NCBI GenBank assembly: GCA_025618425.1
Contig: CM046842.1
Coordinates: 23,530,792 to 23,594,791 of the forward strand
Direction: 5' to 3'
Source of the DNA: Heliocidaris tuberculata
Taxonomy: Eukaryota; Echinodermata; Echinoidea; Camarodonta; Echinometridae
Length of the DNA: 64,000 nucleotides
Numbering within the stretch: the stretch's first letter is position 1; each line of letters starts with the position of its first letter. Below, in pieces: positions 12,841 through 25,143 of this stretch. The position numbers were made by a program, and so were the translations under genes. The notes under the pieces were generated by a model. It was not told the DNA's origin, ran no database searches, and saw nothing but the letters and a program-made list of their open reading frames with translations.

Positions 12841-13089
12841 GTGATCAGTCTCAGTGTTTTACGTTTGCGGTTCTCCGTCATATTATATGTGTGATCCAAA
12901 AAAGTGGTTTACGAAGAGGGCCGTTGCAAGACTATATATACCACAATGATTATGACCAAGCTTTCGGGCACCTGCCCTTCATCAGGATCTTCCCGATTTG
13001 GGTACAAGAATTAAGACTGTGTGTAGCTACACATTCATTGTAGTATATATAGTCTTGCAACGGCCCTCTTCGTAAACCACTTTTTTGGA

Positions 13090-13158
<69 letters not shown>
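12785..13158. repeat. Inverted repeat with hammerhead-like core between TA/CA microsatellites
   Basis: (TA)n at 12785-12836 and (CA)n/(TA)n at 13093-13158 flank two inverted arms (12896-12945 and 13038-13092, sharing GTGGTTTACGAAGAGGGCCG). Between them, on the minus strand, CTGATGA (12979-12985) and GAAA (12962-12965) bracket a GGGC/GCCC stem, the hammerhead-ribozyme core arrangement known from Penelope-like element ends. Confidence 0.6.
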
Positions 13159-13161
<3 letters not shown>

Positions 13162-13706
13162 CAAGAAGGTTCTGCGTCGGTGTGTTGAAATAGATAGCAA
13201 ACAATATATATATATATATTATAAGTCTTTTATATACCTAGTATATACCTAGATACAAATAGTAATTGGGGGATATGTTCAGTGTAGTCTTTGCCATCAG
13301 TGAAGCGAGGGCTCGGGGGTTTCTGTTGAGAAGGGGCGAAGGGGCATGGCGTGTGTGTGTGTGCATGTGTGTGTGTGTTATGGGGGGGGGGGGGTGGCAT
13401 CCCGCATAGCGTATCCAGACCTTGCCTGCAGCTTTGGGAGGAGGGGGCTTTAACTTCTGAGCCAGTGTTGATTCATGTTTTTCAACTTACAGCAAAATGA
13501 ATTTTCTTGGCCAGTGAAAAAGTGGGCGATTGACATCAATTACTTATCCCATCTTTTATTTTATTTTTGTAAATTTTAGGATTTTAGTTCTGATGACATG
13601 ATTCCCATAAGCAGTATGCAGTGCAATCTGCAGAGAATATCCCAAATCGAAATGATTTAGATTTTTTTCTTTTTTTAAAGAAGCGCAATGATAATAATAC
13701 ATTCAT

Positions 13707-14625
13707 ACACTCTTAAAATGTTGGGTAAATTTAGTTGGGTAACTGCTGGTTGGTTAAAAATATTCCCAATTCTGGGCTATTATTAACCAACTGGACACTC
13801 GAGTGGTGTAACCAATATTGGTCAATACTTTTTACCTAAATATTGGGCATATATTTACCAACAGTATTTGGTAATTATGGGTTGGGTACTTGTTGCCCTG
13901 TAGTTGTGTAATTTGGTCACATTTCCTTTGCTAGTTGGGTAAATTTTGTTGGGTAACTGATGGTTGGTTAGAAATTCGCTTTTGCCCAACTTGTGGTAAA
14001 TATTTTTACCCAATATTGGGGAAAACACTTATATGAATATTCATGAATTTTTAGTAGCGTATGGTTTGGGCTGGCCCGATTTACTTACTGTCACCGAATG
14101 CATAAAAAAATATAAGGGGTATATAAGAGCTTGCACTAGTTTGCACTAACTGGATAGGATAGGACTAGGATAGGATAGGTTAAGATATAGGATAGGATAG
14201 CTTAAAATAGGATAGGTTAGGATTGATTAGGTTAAGACCCAGAAGGACGTCACAAGCAGATTTCATTTTTTTTTACCTAGGTTGGAGGAAAAAGGAAACA
14301 ATAAATTGGGCAGCTGAATTTGCCCAACCACATGATATATGTTACCAAACAGCTGAACAAATAGAGGGTTGGGCAATCCTATTGGGTAAGATTGGTTGGG
14401 CAATAATTACCCAACTGAGAATATAACCAACAGTTGGGCAATTGTAGAGTTGGGTAAAATCTAATGGGTCACCAACTGATGGGCAATTTAATTTGCCCAA
14501 CAACATAGTAAATAGATTGCCCAACATCAGTTGGGCAAATTTTAACCAAAAGTTGTGTGGACAGTATGTTGCCTAGTGTTGGTTAAAAATTGGGCATTTT
14601 TTTGCCCAACTTTTTAAAGAGTGTA
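13707..14625. mobile_element. TTGGGTAA-rich TIR element, about 920 bp
   Basis: Ends ACACTCTTAAAATGTTGGGT and CCCAACTTTTTAAAGAGTGT. The inside is full of TTGGGTAA/TTACCCAA words and a GATAGGACTAG short tandem array (14155-14225). Part of it (14048-14470) recurs at 4630-5040. A 220-bp relative is at 36224-36445. Confidence 0.7.
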
Positions 14626-16124
14626 ATCTATTGTTTTACATGTTTCAATACATTTCAGCTTTGATTTCACTTTATATTATAAGAACGGCGTTCAAGTTAG
14701 TTCTTTGTGGCTGGAAATACATGCCCAAGTTCCCTTTTCTCTTTTTTTTCTCTATTTTAACTTCATAACATATGACTCGCATCAACGTTTTGCGAAGTCG
14801 CATAAGATCGACTAGAAAATTTCAGTTATGAGCAATTTCATGATTATTCACATGGCAGTGATTCCCTCATTGACTGAAAACTCGATTAGTTTATCTTCTT
14901 TGTTGGAAATGCCCCCATCCCCTTTTATAATATAAATGCCAAAGGTATCCCCAGTCCCCAAAATACGACATAATAGAAAATAAAGAAAATAGCATATGTA
15001 CTCACCAAAATACAGGATCTTCTTTAAATCTGTAGAATAAAAGTGGAACATTAAAAAGAAAAACCCGTTACCTTAATTTTACAGCAGGGGCGTTGACATC
15101 ATCCTAATTCTGGTTATAAAAACGATTAATTCCGATTATTTTTTTCCAAACATCCAAATCCGTTCCAAAGAAAACAAGCGCCTTTACCGAATCCAAAACC
15201 GTTTTTGAGACAAAAGGAAAACAGAGAGAGGGTTAGCTAGATATCCATCGCTAGAATTTTTTGCCCACGTCGGCATATAATCAATAATTTTGAATAGCTT
15301 AAACAGAGCGCCGTGATGCTGTTACGATATAGGAGCAACGATGAAAAGTACTACCAGGGGGTAAGGCGCCAATTCCGGGCTCCATCACGGTTTCTCTTTT
15401 TTTAACGATTTGTTATCTCGCACGCAGTGATGCTGTTTGTTGTACTTTTTTTTTAAATATATATATTTTTTTTGCTGATTACTGTAAAACAGAAGAAGCT
15501 TTCAGACTAAAAGATGCACAGTACCGTCTGCCAAGAGGCAGAAGAGAGTAAACTCTATAAAGAAAGTACAAATGACCTTATTGCATGACAGGGTAACGCC
15601 CTTCTGGGATTTGTAACGCCTTTTTGGCACTCAAAAGGTGATGCAGGGGGGAACCATGGGGAGGGGGAAGGTTATATACTTGTTTTTGTTGCTTGTGACA
15701 AAGGGTGTTTTTTTTTTGTTGGTGTGAATAGGACTCCCCTTTTTTTATTTGCAGACTTTCGGGTTTTTGTTTTGTTTTGTTTGTTTTGTTTGTTTGTTTT
15801 GTTGTTTTGTTGTTGTCGTTGTTGTTGTTGTTGTTTTTTTTTGGGGGGGGGTCGAAATTTGGGGGAAATTTGACCTCCTATTTGCACTCATATTTAAATT
15901 TTATTCATTTATCATTTTCGAGCTGGTCAGAGATTGGGAGGGGATATTGGACCCCCCCCCCCTTTTTTTTTTAAATTAACCAAATCCTGGAGCCGCCCCT
16001 GTAATATGTTGTTTGTAATAGCTTTCATTCATTTTCCTCCTCACATTTCATCAAGCAATATTTGCTTGTTATTTCATTCTTTACTTTAAAAAGAGGGGGC
16101 TGAACTCTGGTGAAGGGGAAATTT
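14626..16124. other. Intergenic, low-complexity runs only
   Basis: Poly-T, TTTG/TTG tandem stretches (15765-15835) and C/G homopolymers. No gene recognised. Confidence 0.5.
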
Positions 16125-16262
16125 GGGGAGCGTTTCACGAAGAATTTTGTCGGTGAAAATCCCCGACTAATGTTATAAGCTACTGAAAATCCTCGCATCT
16201 GATTGGCTGAGAGCAAATTAGTCAGCGAAAATTACCGAAAAGACTCTTCATGAAACGCTCCC
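16125..16262. mobile_element. GGGAGCGTTTCAT MITE, copy 2
   Basis: Same termini and CTGATTGGCTGAGAGCA core as 197-332. Confidence 0.8.
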
Positions 16263-16477
16263 ATGATTTGTAAGCTTTCTCACTCTTTTTATATTCCTGT
16301 TCCTAAGGCTATTTACACTAGTTTGGTGCATGCGGAGCCTTAGATTTTAAATGTGTGGGTATTAGAGAAGAATACAATAAGGGGGTACATTTTTAGCTTG
16401 TGTATTCATGGTTACCCCTGGGCCACATTGTGTTGTAAAGGGGAGCACGTGACGGGTTTGCCTCCTCCTCCTCCTAA

Positions 16478-16774
16478 ATAGGCAATTTTCGTATAATGTA
16501 TTCAAATTTATACACGTTTGCCTGGTGACAAACTAATAACATTCACCTGTAAAAACCTATTCTTTTCAATAGACAGAATGTGAAGTGCATGTATTAAGCG
16601 TTGTTAGGTTGGACAAACATTTTGGCTTGCCCAACCTAGGAACACTTAATCTATGCAATCTGCATTCTGACTATTGAAATACAATGACTAGTAACAGGTG
16701 GATGTAATAGATCGTTTACTAGGAGGTTGACAAAGGGATAAGCACAAATTTGAATGCATTGCGAAAATGGCCTA
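16478..16774. mobile_element. Foldback element, about 300 bp
   Basis: Left ATAGGCAATTTTCGTATAAT and right GCATTGCGAAAATGGCCTAT are inverted; the inner pair around CATTCACCTGT / ACAGGTGGATG continues it. A shorter relative is at 45132-45260. Confidence 0.6.
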
Positions 16775-19700
16775 TCCGCCAGGAATGATCCGACGACCAC
16801 AACACGTACTGGAATGGGCCTGTAAACTATTCATTGAATCAGAATTGGCGTGTCCCTTTGTATGACACGATGGGAATGCTGTATTACACAATGAGATTGC
16901 ATGTAAATTACATTTTCTGAATCTTCTATGTTCCGCTGGAAAGTCAATTTATTTTCCATATAGAACAAATATCTCCCTCTACCGACAAAAATAAACTATT
17001 GAAAAAAAAAAAACAGCATTGGTGAACAAGTGGCATGCCCGAATCATTGTCGTCACTTTCGAGAATTGTCATTAAAATAGCTAGGCCAGGAGCCTGTCTC
17101 AAAATAGCCATCCCATTTTATATATAAGATTTCACCTCCTAAAGTTACTTGAACCTTCTAAGTCACTGACAATATGATTGTCAGCCTGAACGTAGCCGTC
17201 GGGTTTAGTCCCCAGAGCCCCCGGCCCAAATGAGATCCCGAAGTCGGGTCGATTTCACTCCATGCACCAAACTTTGTCAATAGGAAGTAGTATGTCTGGA
17301 CATTACAAAGCACACAAAACTGACAAAAATTTCTGTCGGGATGGGGTGTCAGACGGCCCCTAAAAATTGGGGTAAATTTTTCCCCGTGGCGCCCAGGGAC
17401 CAAATTTTGTTGTGCAGTTGTTGAGTTTTAGGGGGTATAAATCCAAACGCGCAAAGTTCAAATCCTCACTCTGTTCATGGTGTTCGACGAGGAATCATCT
17501 CCTGTCACGGCAGCGCCTGAAGAGAAGTAACCTACGTTACCATACTTATCGAAAGTAAACAACGAAATGATTATGCGAAAGTTATCAAACGTAAGGAAAT
17601 GGTAACCTTGTCTGAGAGAAATGATTTGGTTTTATAAGTGACAAAACATCTTCTGTGCGAATCATACTAGAGTTTAAATGAAACATGCGTTACTGAAACA
17701 TACGTTGTTACCGGCCATTTTGCAACCTCATTTGCAACCTCAGTTAAAATCAGGAAAATCACAACCGATCTCTAGCAAACAGCTGTTATAGCGCCACCAA
17801 GCGTCTCTGGATGCCATAGCTACTGTTAATGAGACCACCTCAACTTCAGTATGCTCGATTCACATCTGTATCATGTTTGTGTTTTCATGTACTCAGAGCA
17901 GTTGAACTAATAGTTCATTGTTACATTAAATTCGTTAGCTGTGTAGCTTTGGCAATAACTGACAATATAACAGAGCTCGTAAATGTGCTCTGTTCATTGA
18001 AATGAAAAGTATATATTTTTAGTAAATATTCACGTAGCAATAAGCTACTTTACACATTGACGGACAATGTTGTAAAGTAGGTTTCATATACTGTAACGTA
18101 AGTTTTAATTTTACTATTTTCTTTATAAAATTAAAGCAAGTATACTATAGGGTGAATACTCACTAGTAAACAAAAGAGACAAATAAAAATAGTATTGCTA
18201 CTGAGTATGCATTCCTTAATTTGGAGTTAAGCCTTGTCAATACTGCATTCAATCCAGTGGTAACGTAGGTTTCAGTGTCCGTTCCTGCAAAGGAGAAAAT
18301 TATTGATTTCTTTGAAATTAGAGTTGTCATATGATTAAGCATAGCTAGTAAGAAAATTTATTTGCCACATACTTCCCTGCAAATATCAGGTAGTGTTGAT
18401 TTAGTCTTTGGGGCATGCATCATACAAGCATTGCTTTCTTAGCATCCCCCCCCCCCCCCCGTTTCACTGTGTGTGTTAGGTCAATAATGATCCGTTTGTG
18501 TAAATTATTTTTTGTATTCTTCTTAGTACACTTTATCTTTGTATGTTAGTTTGATATACTAAACTTATTACACTGTTTTATGTTTAATCATTTGATCGAC
18601 ATGTATCATGTATAATTATTTTGAAACGGAAAATAAATCAAATCAAATCAAATCAAAATTCAAGTAAAAGTGTAATAACGTAGGTTACGGAAGTAGAATT
18701 CATCTGTTTATTTTCAAGAGTGAGAAAATAAAAAGTTGAGAATATTACATTCTCATATTTTTCTAAATCCAAATTCACAATGTAATCTCTCTTTCTTTTC
18801 ATGTCTGAATGGTTTTGAGAATAGTTTCATTTTTCCAATTTCCTAAATTGAAACTGTACATTTTTAGTGGTTGAGAGAGAGAAAGAGAATGTTGACAATG
18901 TAGGAAATAAAGACATGAATTAGAAAAGAACATGCAAGCATCGTTTTAAGCTATGCTCCAGAGAAAGTTGGTCGACGGACAATAATTATGCAAAACAAGT
19001 CGAATTTCTAATTTGAACCCCTGACCTACCCATAAGACCCTCACCCCAAACCTTATCCAAGCCTTCTCTGTTAAAATAGAGCCCGGACGCACATTTGAAT
19101 GTATAATATTGCAATAGAAACCACTGATGAGTAATTGGATATTAGTCTTTCTAGTGAGTCAGTTTATATCAGAGGCGTATTCAGCAGGACTTTCCCGAAA
19201 TTGGGATGGGGGGGGGGGGGGGCGGGGACACAAGTCCGTAAACATCCATGATTTAACAAACAAACAAACAAACAATCAAAGAAACACAGACAAAGAATAC
19301 AAAAAATTGACAAGAACAAAAGGGGGCACAGGCCCCTGGTGCCCCTCCCCCTCTGAAATCCGCCACTAGTCTACATTTCGCCACATTTTAAATACCTCTA
19401 CATCGGCCAGTCAACGGACTCCGTGCGTCCATACCATGCAATGCCTACGTCGTTCATGTGCACAATCGCCATGATCGTACATGATTGACTGTTCAGTGCG
19501 AGATTTTTGGTACGAATGCACCATGTATCATTTAAGCTGGGCCTAAAAAGAAGGTTTTATTTCGTTCTGAGATCGAGACAGGAATAACCGGATTAACCAA
19601 AGGCTATTTTAGTCAGAATGAAGATGTAGCATTGCTGAGAATATTGAGGTAAGACTTCTCATTACATGTTTAATGCGCCAAGCCGTTAAATGATTCTGAT

Positions 19701-20180
19701 TTCATTATATTTGATACCACGCTCAACACTTAACATTACGCAAACCAAATAAAAAAAAGTTATAACATTGCATTGGAATTGCACTTGCAAAAGATTTTCA
19801 CAATAAATTTTAAAATGGAACTTGTCATCATGTCGTGCACTACAGACTAATACCATGAGTTTATGCGTGTGAGAACTAAATACCTGTCTTCAGCTTATAA
19901 TATCAAATACTGTTGGTTTTATCTATCAATACCCGTTACTATCCTATCAGTAAACCATGTTACCATTGAGATTGAGACGCAAATGTGAGGGGGCAATGGC
20001 GTACCCATCAATGGAATTTGGAAATAAGAAAATGAGAAGAGAGAGAAAGAGAGAGAGAGGTTCAGGGGGATGGGGGGTGGTGGGGAGGGTGGAGGCAACG
20101 GAGAAAGAAAATAAAGGAATCCCTTTTAAAACCCTCAGCCCACTTGACGGCCTCTTTCTTTTGGCATTTCATTCATCTAC
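16775..20180. other. Intergenic, nothing convincing except a LINE-like tail
   Basis: The stretch 18459-18655 ends in AAATAAATCAAATCAAATCA, a short-repeat tail typical of CR1-type 3' ends. A short frame at 17478 (MVFDEESSPVTAAPEEK) has coding-like codons but no splice support. Confidence 0.45.
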
Positions 20181-20193
20181 TAAGACCAGTGTC

Positions 20194-20227
<34 letters not shown>

Positions 20228-20258
20228 AGAAAAAGAGAGAGAGAGAGAGGGGGGGGGG

Positions 20259-20303
<45 letters not shown>

Positions 20304-20319
20304 GGGGAGAGACAGAGAA

Positions 20320-20371
<52 letters not shown>
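20181..20371. repeat. (GA)n and (TA)n microsatellite cluster
   Basis: GA-rich blocks 20190-20320 followed by TA repeats 20323-20371. Confidence 0.9.
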
Positions 20372-20374
<3 letters not shown>

Positions 20375-20899
20375 TGAATTAATTACTCCGTTAAATATAA
20401 ATATGGTTGTTTCAAATTTTCATCTGTATTAGGCTTCATCAGCATATTATGTATTTTTTTACAACAAACATTTATAATTCATCTATACTTTCATGCTCTC
20501 ACATTGCATCGAAAGATACTAGTAATCATTTCTATCACTTTCATTATATCAACATTGTCGAATTGTTTGTTTCGAAAGGGGATTACATTTTTTTCTTTCC
20601 CACCCTTTCGGAAGCAACATCTTATATCATATGACAAACATTATAATTTTATGGTCTTGGCATTGGTCGGTCACTTATTGTTCGAACAAGTGTTTTGCAG
20701 GGCATTGTGTAATTTGTTTTTCTTATTATCCAGTTACTTGAGTAGCGTTTAGAACTTAAAATGAATTAATGCACATTAGACGTTGCTTCCGGATTGTTTG
20801 CTTAATTATCTAACGCAAGATCAAGATGACCTTTGGAGTATATGAGGTTAAAGCGCTGGTCAGACCTCACCGATAGCGATAAGGAAAACGAAATTTTCA

Positions 20900-21495
20900 T
20901 TAAAGGGCAATCCAACCTTGGTAATAAGATGATTTGTGTGAAAGCAGAAAAATAAGTAAAACGGGATGGTGAAAATTTGAAAGAAATCGGACAAGGACTA
21001 AGAAAGTTATGGATGTTTGAAAAATGAGATCACTACATCTATTCGAATCTCAAATTGGCAATTTGGTGAGTCAATTGTGACATTTTTGTGGACAACTCTC
21101 CCATTTGTCGTACACAAAAATATCATTTAATTTGCGGTTTTCTTCAAGATGATTTTACCCTCGGGGCAGTACTCAAAATATATTGGAGATAGCATATTGT
21201 TATAGGTCCTCATGAACGAAAAGATCCTACTGAGTAATGCATTTTGAAAAAAAAGTGATATTTTAGTCATTTTGTGTGTAAGAGCGAATGGGGGAGTTGT
21301 CCACAGCTACATCACAGTGACATTTCCTATTCGGCCAATTTGAAATTCCCATATGCATAGTGATGACAATTTTCAAAAAGTCATAACTTTCTTATTGCTT
21401 GTCCGATTTCGTTCAAACTTTCACCAGTCTGCTTCTCTGATTTTTCCTATTTCTTTCAAAGCAACTTGCTATTAAGATTGGATTTCCCTTTAAAG
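20900..21495. mobile_element. TIR element, TTAAAGGGCAATCC family
   Basis: TTAAAGGGCAATCCAACCTT and AAGATTGGATTTCCCTTTAA are inverted ends; the inner blocks AAGAAATCGGACAAG and TTGTCCGATTTCGTT also pair. Related copy at 26397-26879. Confidence 0.75.
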
Positions 21496-22342
21496 TTCAT
21501 GTACAGTATTGGTAGCAAAAAGGAAATTGGAAAGAAACATGTTAAATATAGTCTCATGTTGTTCTCCTTGAATCAAAAGATGTCTGTAAGAAATCATTTG
21601 GTATTCCATCTATGATTTCTGGTGAATTTCAGTGTAAATATCTGTAAGGAATGCTTGATCACTGCCATTATGCTAGGACCCTTCCACCCCGACGGCTTCC
21701 CGCGCAGCAATCTTGGGGCTTCGCATAGAGACAACGTGTGTGCACTGTGTGTAGCTACTCATCATTGGTTTTACACGTGTGCTTACAGTGTATAGCACAT
21801 GCTGCCTTTGTTGGGATTTTACGTGCCTGTCCCGGCACATAAATTAGTTTTTGCCTCTTATTTGTTTAATATTAAACTTAAGGAGGTGAAATCTTCACAG
21901 TGTCTAAGTATTGTTAGTATCTTCCTATTTATCAACAAAAATTGAAGAAATCTGACCAACAGTTTTTCAGGGCTTACCAAAACTTTACATGACATTTAAA
22001 GTTAGAACCGACATGTGTCCTACTATTAATTCACACGAAGATCCGAATACTCACACGTACACACAATAGTAAGGTGTAACTTCATTAAAAATTTCTGGGG
22101 CCTTTTTTCTGTTAGTTTGAACAACAAAACTTTATAAACTATGCGAAACGACTCTGTAATAATAAAGACATGTTTATAAAGCATTTATTAATATGCCGAT
22201 TCCCTATGCTCCCGTAAACACTTCCTAAAACAAAATACAATTTCAAGCTTACAATTTTTCAAAATATTTTTTTTTTCTATAGTGAAGTTAATTTTTATAG
22301 TCAGGTGGGGTAAAAAATAATATAATTGTCCAAAAAATTATG

Positions 22343-22346
<4 letters not shown>

Positions 22347-22382
<36 letters not shown>
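22347..22382. repeat. (TA)n microsatellite
   Basis: About 18 AT units. Confidence 0.9.
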
Positions 22383-22385
<3 letters not shown>

Positions 22386-24032
22386 AGGAACAGGATCTGA
22401 GTTATTGAGTTATACAAGTTAGAATATTTTTTCTTACTTCTACATTCAGAACAAGACATGATTACGTCTCATTTTCCTAATTTGATCATTTTATCACTGC
22501 ACATGGCATTTAAAGGAATTTACTTTTCTGCAGGTTGCTGGAGGATATTTGCTAACCCACAATGTTTCAAAAGTGAGCATCAATTTAATGTGACTTGTCA
22601 AAATTGAATGCAAACATGCACTGTGAATAGAAACTGAAACTGAAACATTAGAATGTATGTGTTATCAATAGATCATTACTTATTTTCTTGTCTCTACAGT
22701 TCATTACATCATAAGCACTTTGTTTATCCACAATACATTTTTGATTGATTTTTTTTTTGTGTGTGTGTACACATAATAACAAAATGACCCCGCTGCTAAA
22801 CTTAGTAACTAAATTTTTGCGGTATTCTATTTTGTTATGACTTATGTCACTCGTGTTATTTTGCCTTAATAGTTAGAAATCGATACATCCTTGTTACTCT
22901 ATTTTCCAGAATGCATGTTTTATTAACAATTTTACGCTTGTAGCCCACTGCTAAACTGCTAAACTTTTTGGCGGTTTTTTACTTTGTTTTCATTAAAATA
23001 ACTCGTATTGATTTCCTATGGAAGCTTGGACGTACCTTATTGTAATTACTCTATTTTCCAGAATACATGCTTAATTCAAAATTGTACACTTATTGCAAAA
23101 TGACACCCTCTGCTAAACGTAGTAACCAATTTTGTACATTTTTCCCTTTGTTTTCTTTATGTAAATTATTTTTTACCTCTCACTTGTTTAATATTTACCT
23201 GTAGAAGGAAAAAACTTAGTTATGCTAGTATCTTGCTTTCTTCTATAATCAAAGAAATCTGACAGAAAATTTTTGAGGGCCTACCAAAATTGAACATTAC
23301 CTTTAAATCATTTCTACCTCTCTCATATACTAACATTGTCGACGTGTTTGTTTTGAAAAGGGATTAACCCCCCCCCCCCCCCTTGGAATCAAATTATTAT
23401 ACCATATTACAAACATTATGATTTTATTATATTGGCAATAATGGGTATAATTTTCTTTCATGATTGTTTGAACAAGTGTTTTGCAGAGCATTATATGCTT
23501 TTATTTTCTATATTGTCCAATTACTTGATTAGAGAATTAAACTTGAATTGAATAAACATACATTAGACTTTGCCTCCGGATTGTATGCTTAATCATTTAA
23601 CTCAAGATCGAAATGAATATCTGAAGGTTGATAAGGATGTAAAAAAGCGTATCTTGTCAACTTGTCACTGCCCATTTTTATCAATAAAGCTGATTCGCAC
23701 TCCCCGTCAGAATATCATCACGTTTATTTGCCATTTGACATCCGTTTGAACAATTCAGAGTTTGCTTAAACCGCCCCACCCACTCCGCACACACACACTC
23801 CGAATGTCGGAGGCGTTTTATCTGTTAGTTACATCACCAAAAAATCTATATGCTATGCGAAACGGCGCATTTTTAGATAATAATAAAGATACGTCTATAA
23901 AGCCAGGAAATCTTGAGAGTCGCTCTATGCTTTCAACAAGGCAAACGCTACAAAAACAAAATAAACATTTCAAGCTTACAATAATATTGGGCAAACTTAA
24001 TATCTGTAGTGACGTTGGTTTTCTATACTGAA

Positions 24033-24190
24033 GTTAAAGGAGAATGAAACCCTGGGGGAAAATCAATTTTAATGAAAAGAGAGGATAGAGAGAAGCAATT
24101 AAAAAAAAAGGTCCATCAAAATCGGTAACGGAATGAGAAAGTTATGAAAGTTTGGAAAGTCTCAGTATAGACAAAAATAATACTGACAAC
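24033..24190. mobile_element. Half of a TTAAAGGAGAATGAAACCC element
   Basis: Start GTTAAAGGAGAATGAAACCC resembles the left end of 45532-46138; no right end found. Confidence 0.45.
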
Positions 24191-24459
24191 TTAACAATGG
24201 AATGTTTGTATATGTTGTCAATGCATAAGTCATATTTACTTATCCATGTTATCACCTCAGTACAAAATCATTAGTTCATTTTGCCAAGTATTGTTGAATT
24301 TTGCAATTATGATTTTTTATAAGTTCATGTCTATACTAAATTTATTAGAGAGCTCTGTGGGTTTTGTATTTTGTTGTTTTGTTTTTTGTTTGTTTGTTTT
24401 GTTAACCTATATTCTGATGTATAATATGTAGCTCGTTTTTATTCTTAAAGCTAGGACAC

Positions 24460-24510
24460 ATGAATTTCGTGCTGGAAGAGCCTCCAATAAGCTATGGCGG
24501 ATGCTCATAA
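24460..24510 (+). promoter_or_regulatory. Upstream ORF overlapping the tetraspan-DD start codon
   Basis: An ATG at 24460 opens a 16-codon frame that ends at TAA 24508-24510, so it overlaps the main ATG (24494) out of frame. If the 5' UTR includes this stretch, it would reduce main-frame initiation. No TATA box or transcription start could be identified. An acceptor-like AAAG at about 24450 may begin this exon. Confidence 0.35.
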
Positions 24511-24520
24511 GCGTGGCTGG
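24494..24520 (+). CDS. Tetraspan-DD exon 1 (start codon)
   Basis: Encodes MADAHKRGW, a short basic cytoplasmic N-terminus with no signal peptide, as expected for a four-pass protein with an inside N-terminus. The donor GTGAGT follows directly, phase 0. The start was chosen because it is the only ATG in frame with exon 2 and has G at +4. Confidence 0.65.
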
Positions 24521-25093
24521 GTGAGTATTTGACCTTCTCATCTCATTTTTCTTAGATTAACCGAGGTGGGGAATGCTAGGCTTTTGGCATACGCAGCCTA
24601 ATGATGAGGATGAGTTTTGGATGTGGTGTAAAACCACTCTCAACCACAATTCGATTTAAAAAACAAAATGATCTTGTTGTTTTAGGATTTTCAATAAGTC
24701 AAGATGTTAGAAAAATAATATTACATATTATAATTATGGAAGACTTTTCCAATCCATGACTTTGTTTGTTTGTTTGTTTGTTTTTTTAATGGAAGGACTT
24801 CTTTTAACCCAGTGACCCCTTTTCCCACTTATTTTAAAGAAATATCGGCTAATTTATCAGCATGGCTTGATAAATATCTCTTTTACATTAATTGTATTTG
24901 TATACTCAGACGTACCCACTACAAGGGTCTGCTTATGGGATCGTGCCTTTTTCCTTTAATTTATTGCAGGTTATTGATGATAATCATACTACTTTATATA
25001 CAAGAAAAATTGTACCATCAACAGATGTTGCATGTTGTCCAAATCAATGGAAGGAAATAAATGTGAATTTGAATATGAAAAAGCGACTCTCTT

Positions 25094-25143
<50 letters not shown>

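Larger units (their letters stand above)
20460..24035. repeat. Degenerate direct segmental duplication upstream of the tetraspan gene
   Basis: 20540-20830 resembles 23330-23620 (GAACAAGTGTTTTGCAG, CATTAGACTTTGCCTCCGGA versus CATTAGACGTTGCTTCCGGA). 21840-22010 resembles 23160-23310, and 22110-22290 resembles 23825-24035 (TATGCGAAACG, TTTCAAGCTTACAA). The order of blocks differs between the two halves. No ORF. Confidence 0.6.

Noticed and set aside
17478..17531. Short frame MVFDEESSPVTAAPEEK
   Set aside because: Codon choice looks coding, but there is no acceptor, no partner exon, and it lies in repeat-like sequence.
19560..19650. Candidate 5' noncoding exon ending GAG-GTAAGA
   Set aside because: Only a consensus donor; no start codon frame or acceptor partner was found.
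19957..20373. 138-codon open frame
   Set aside because: It runs through GA and TA microsatellites and encodes Arg/Glu and Tyr/Ile repeats; no splice or start support.
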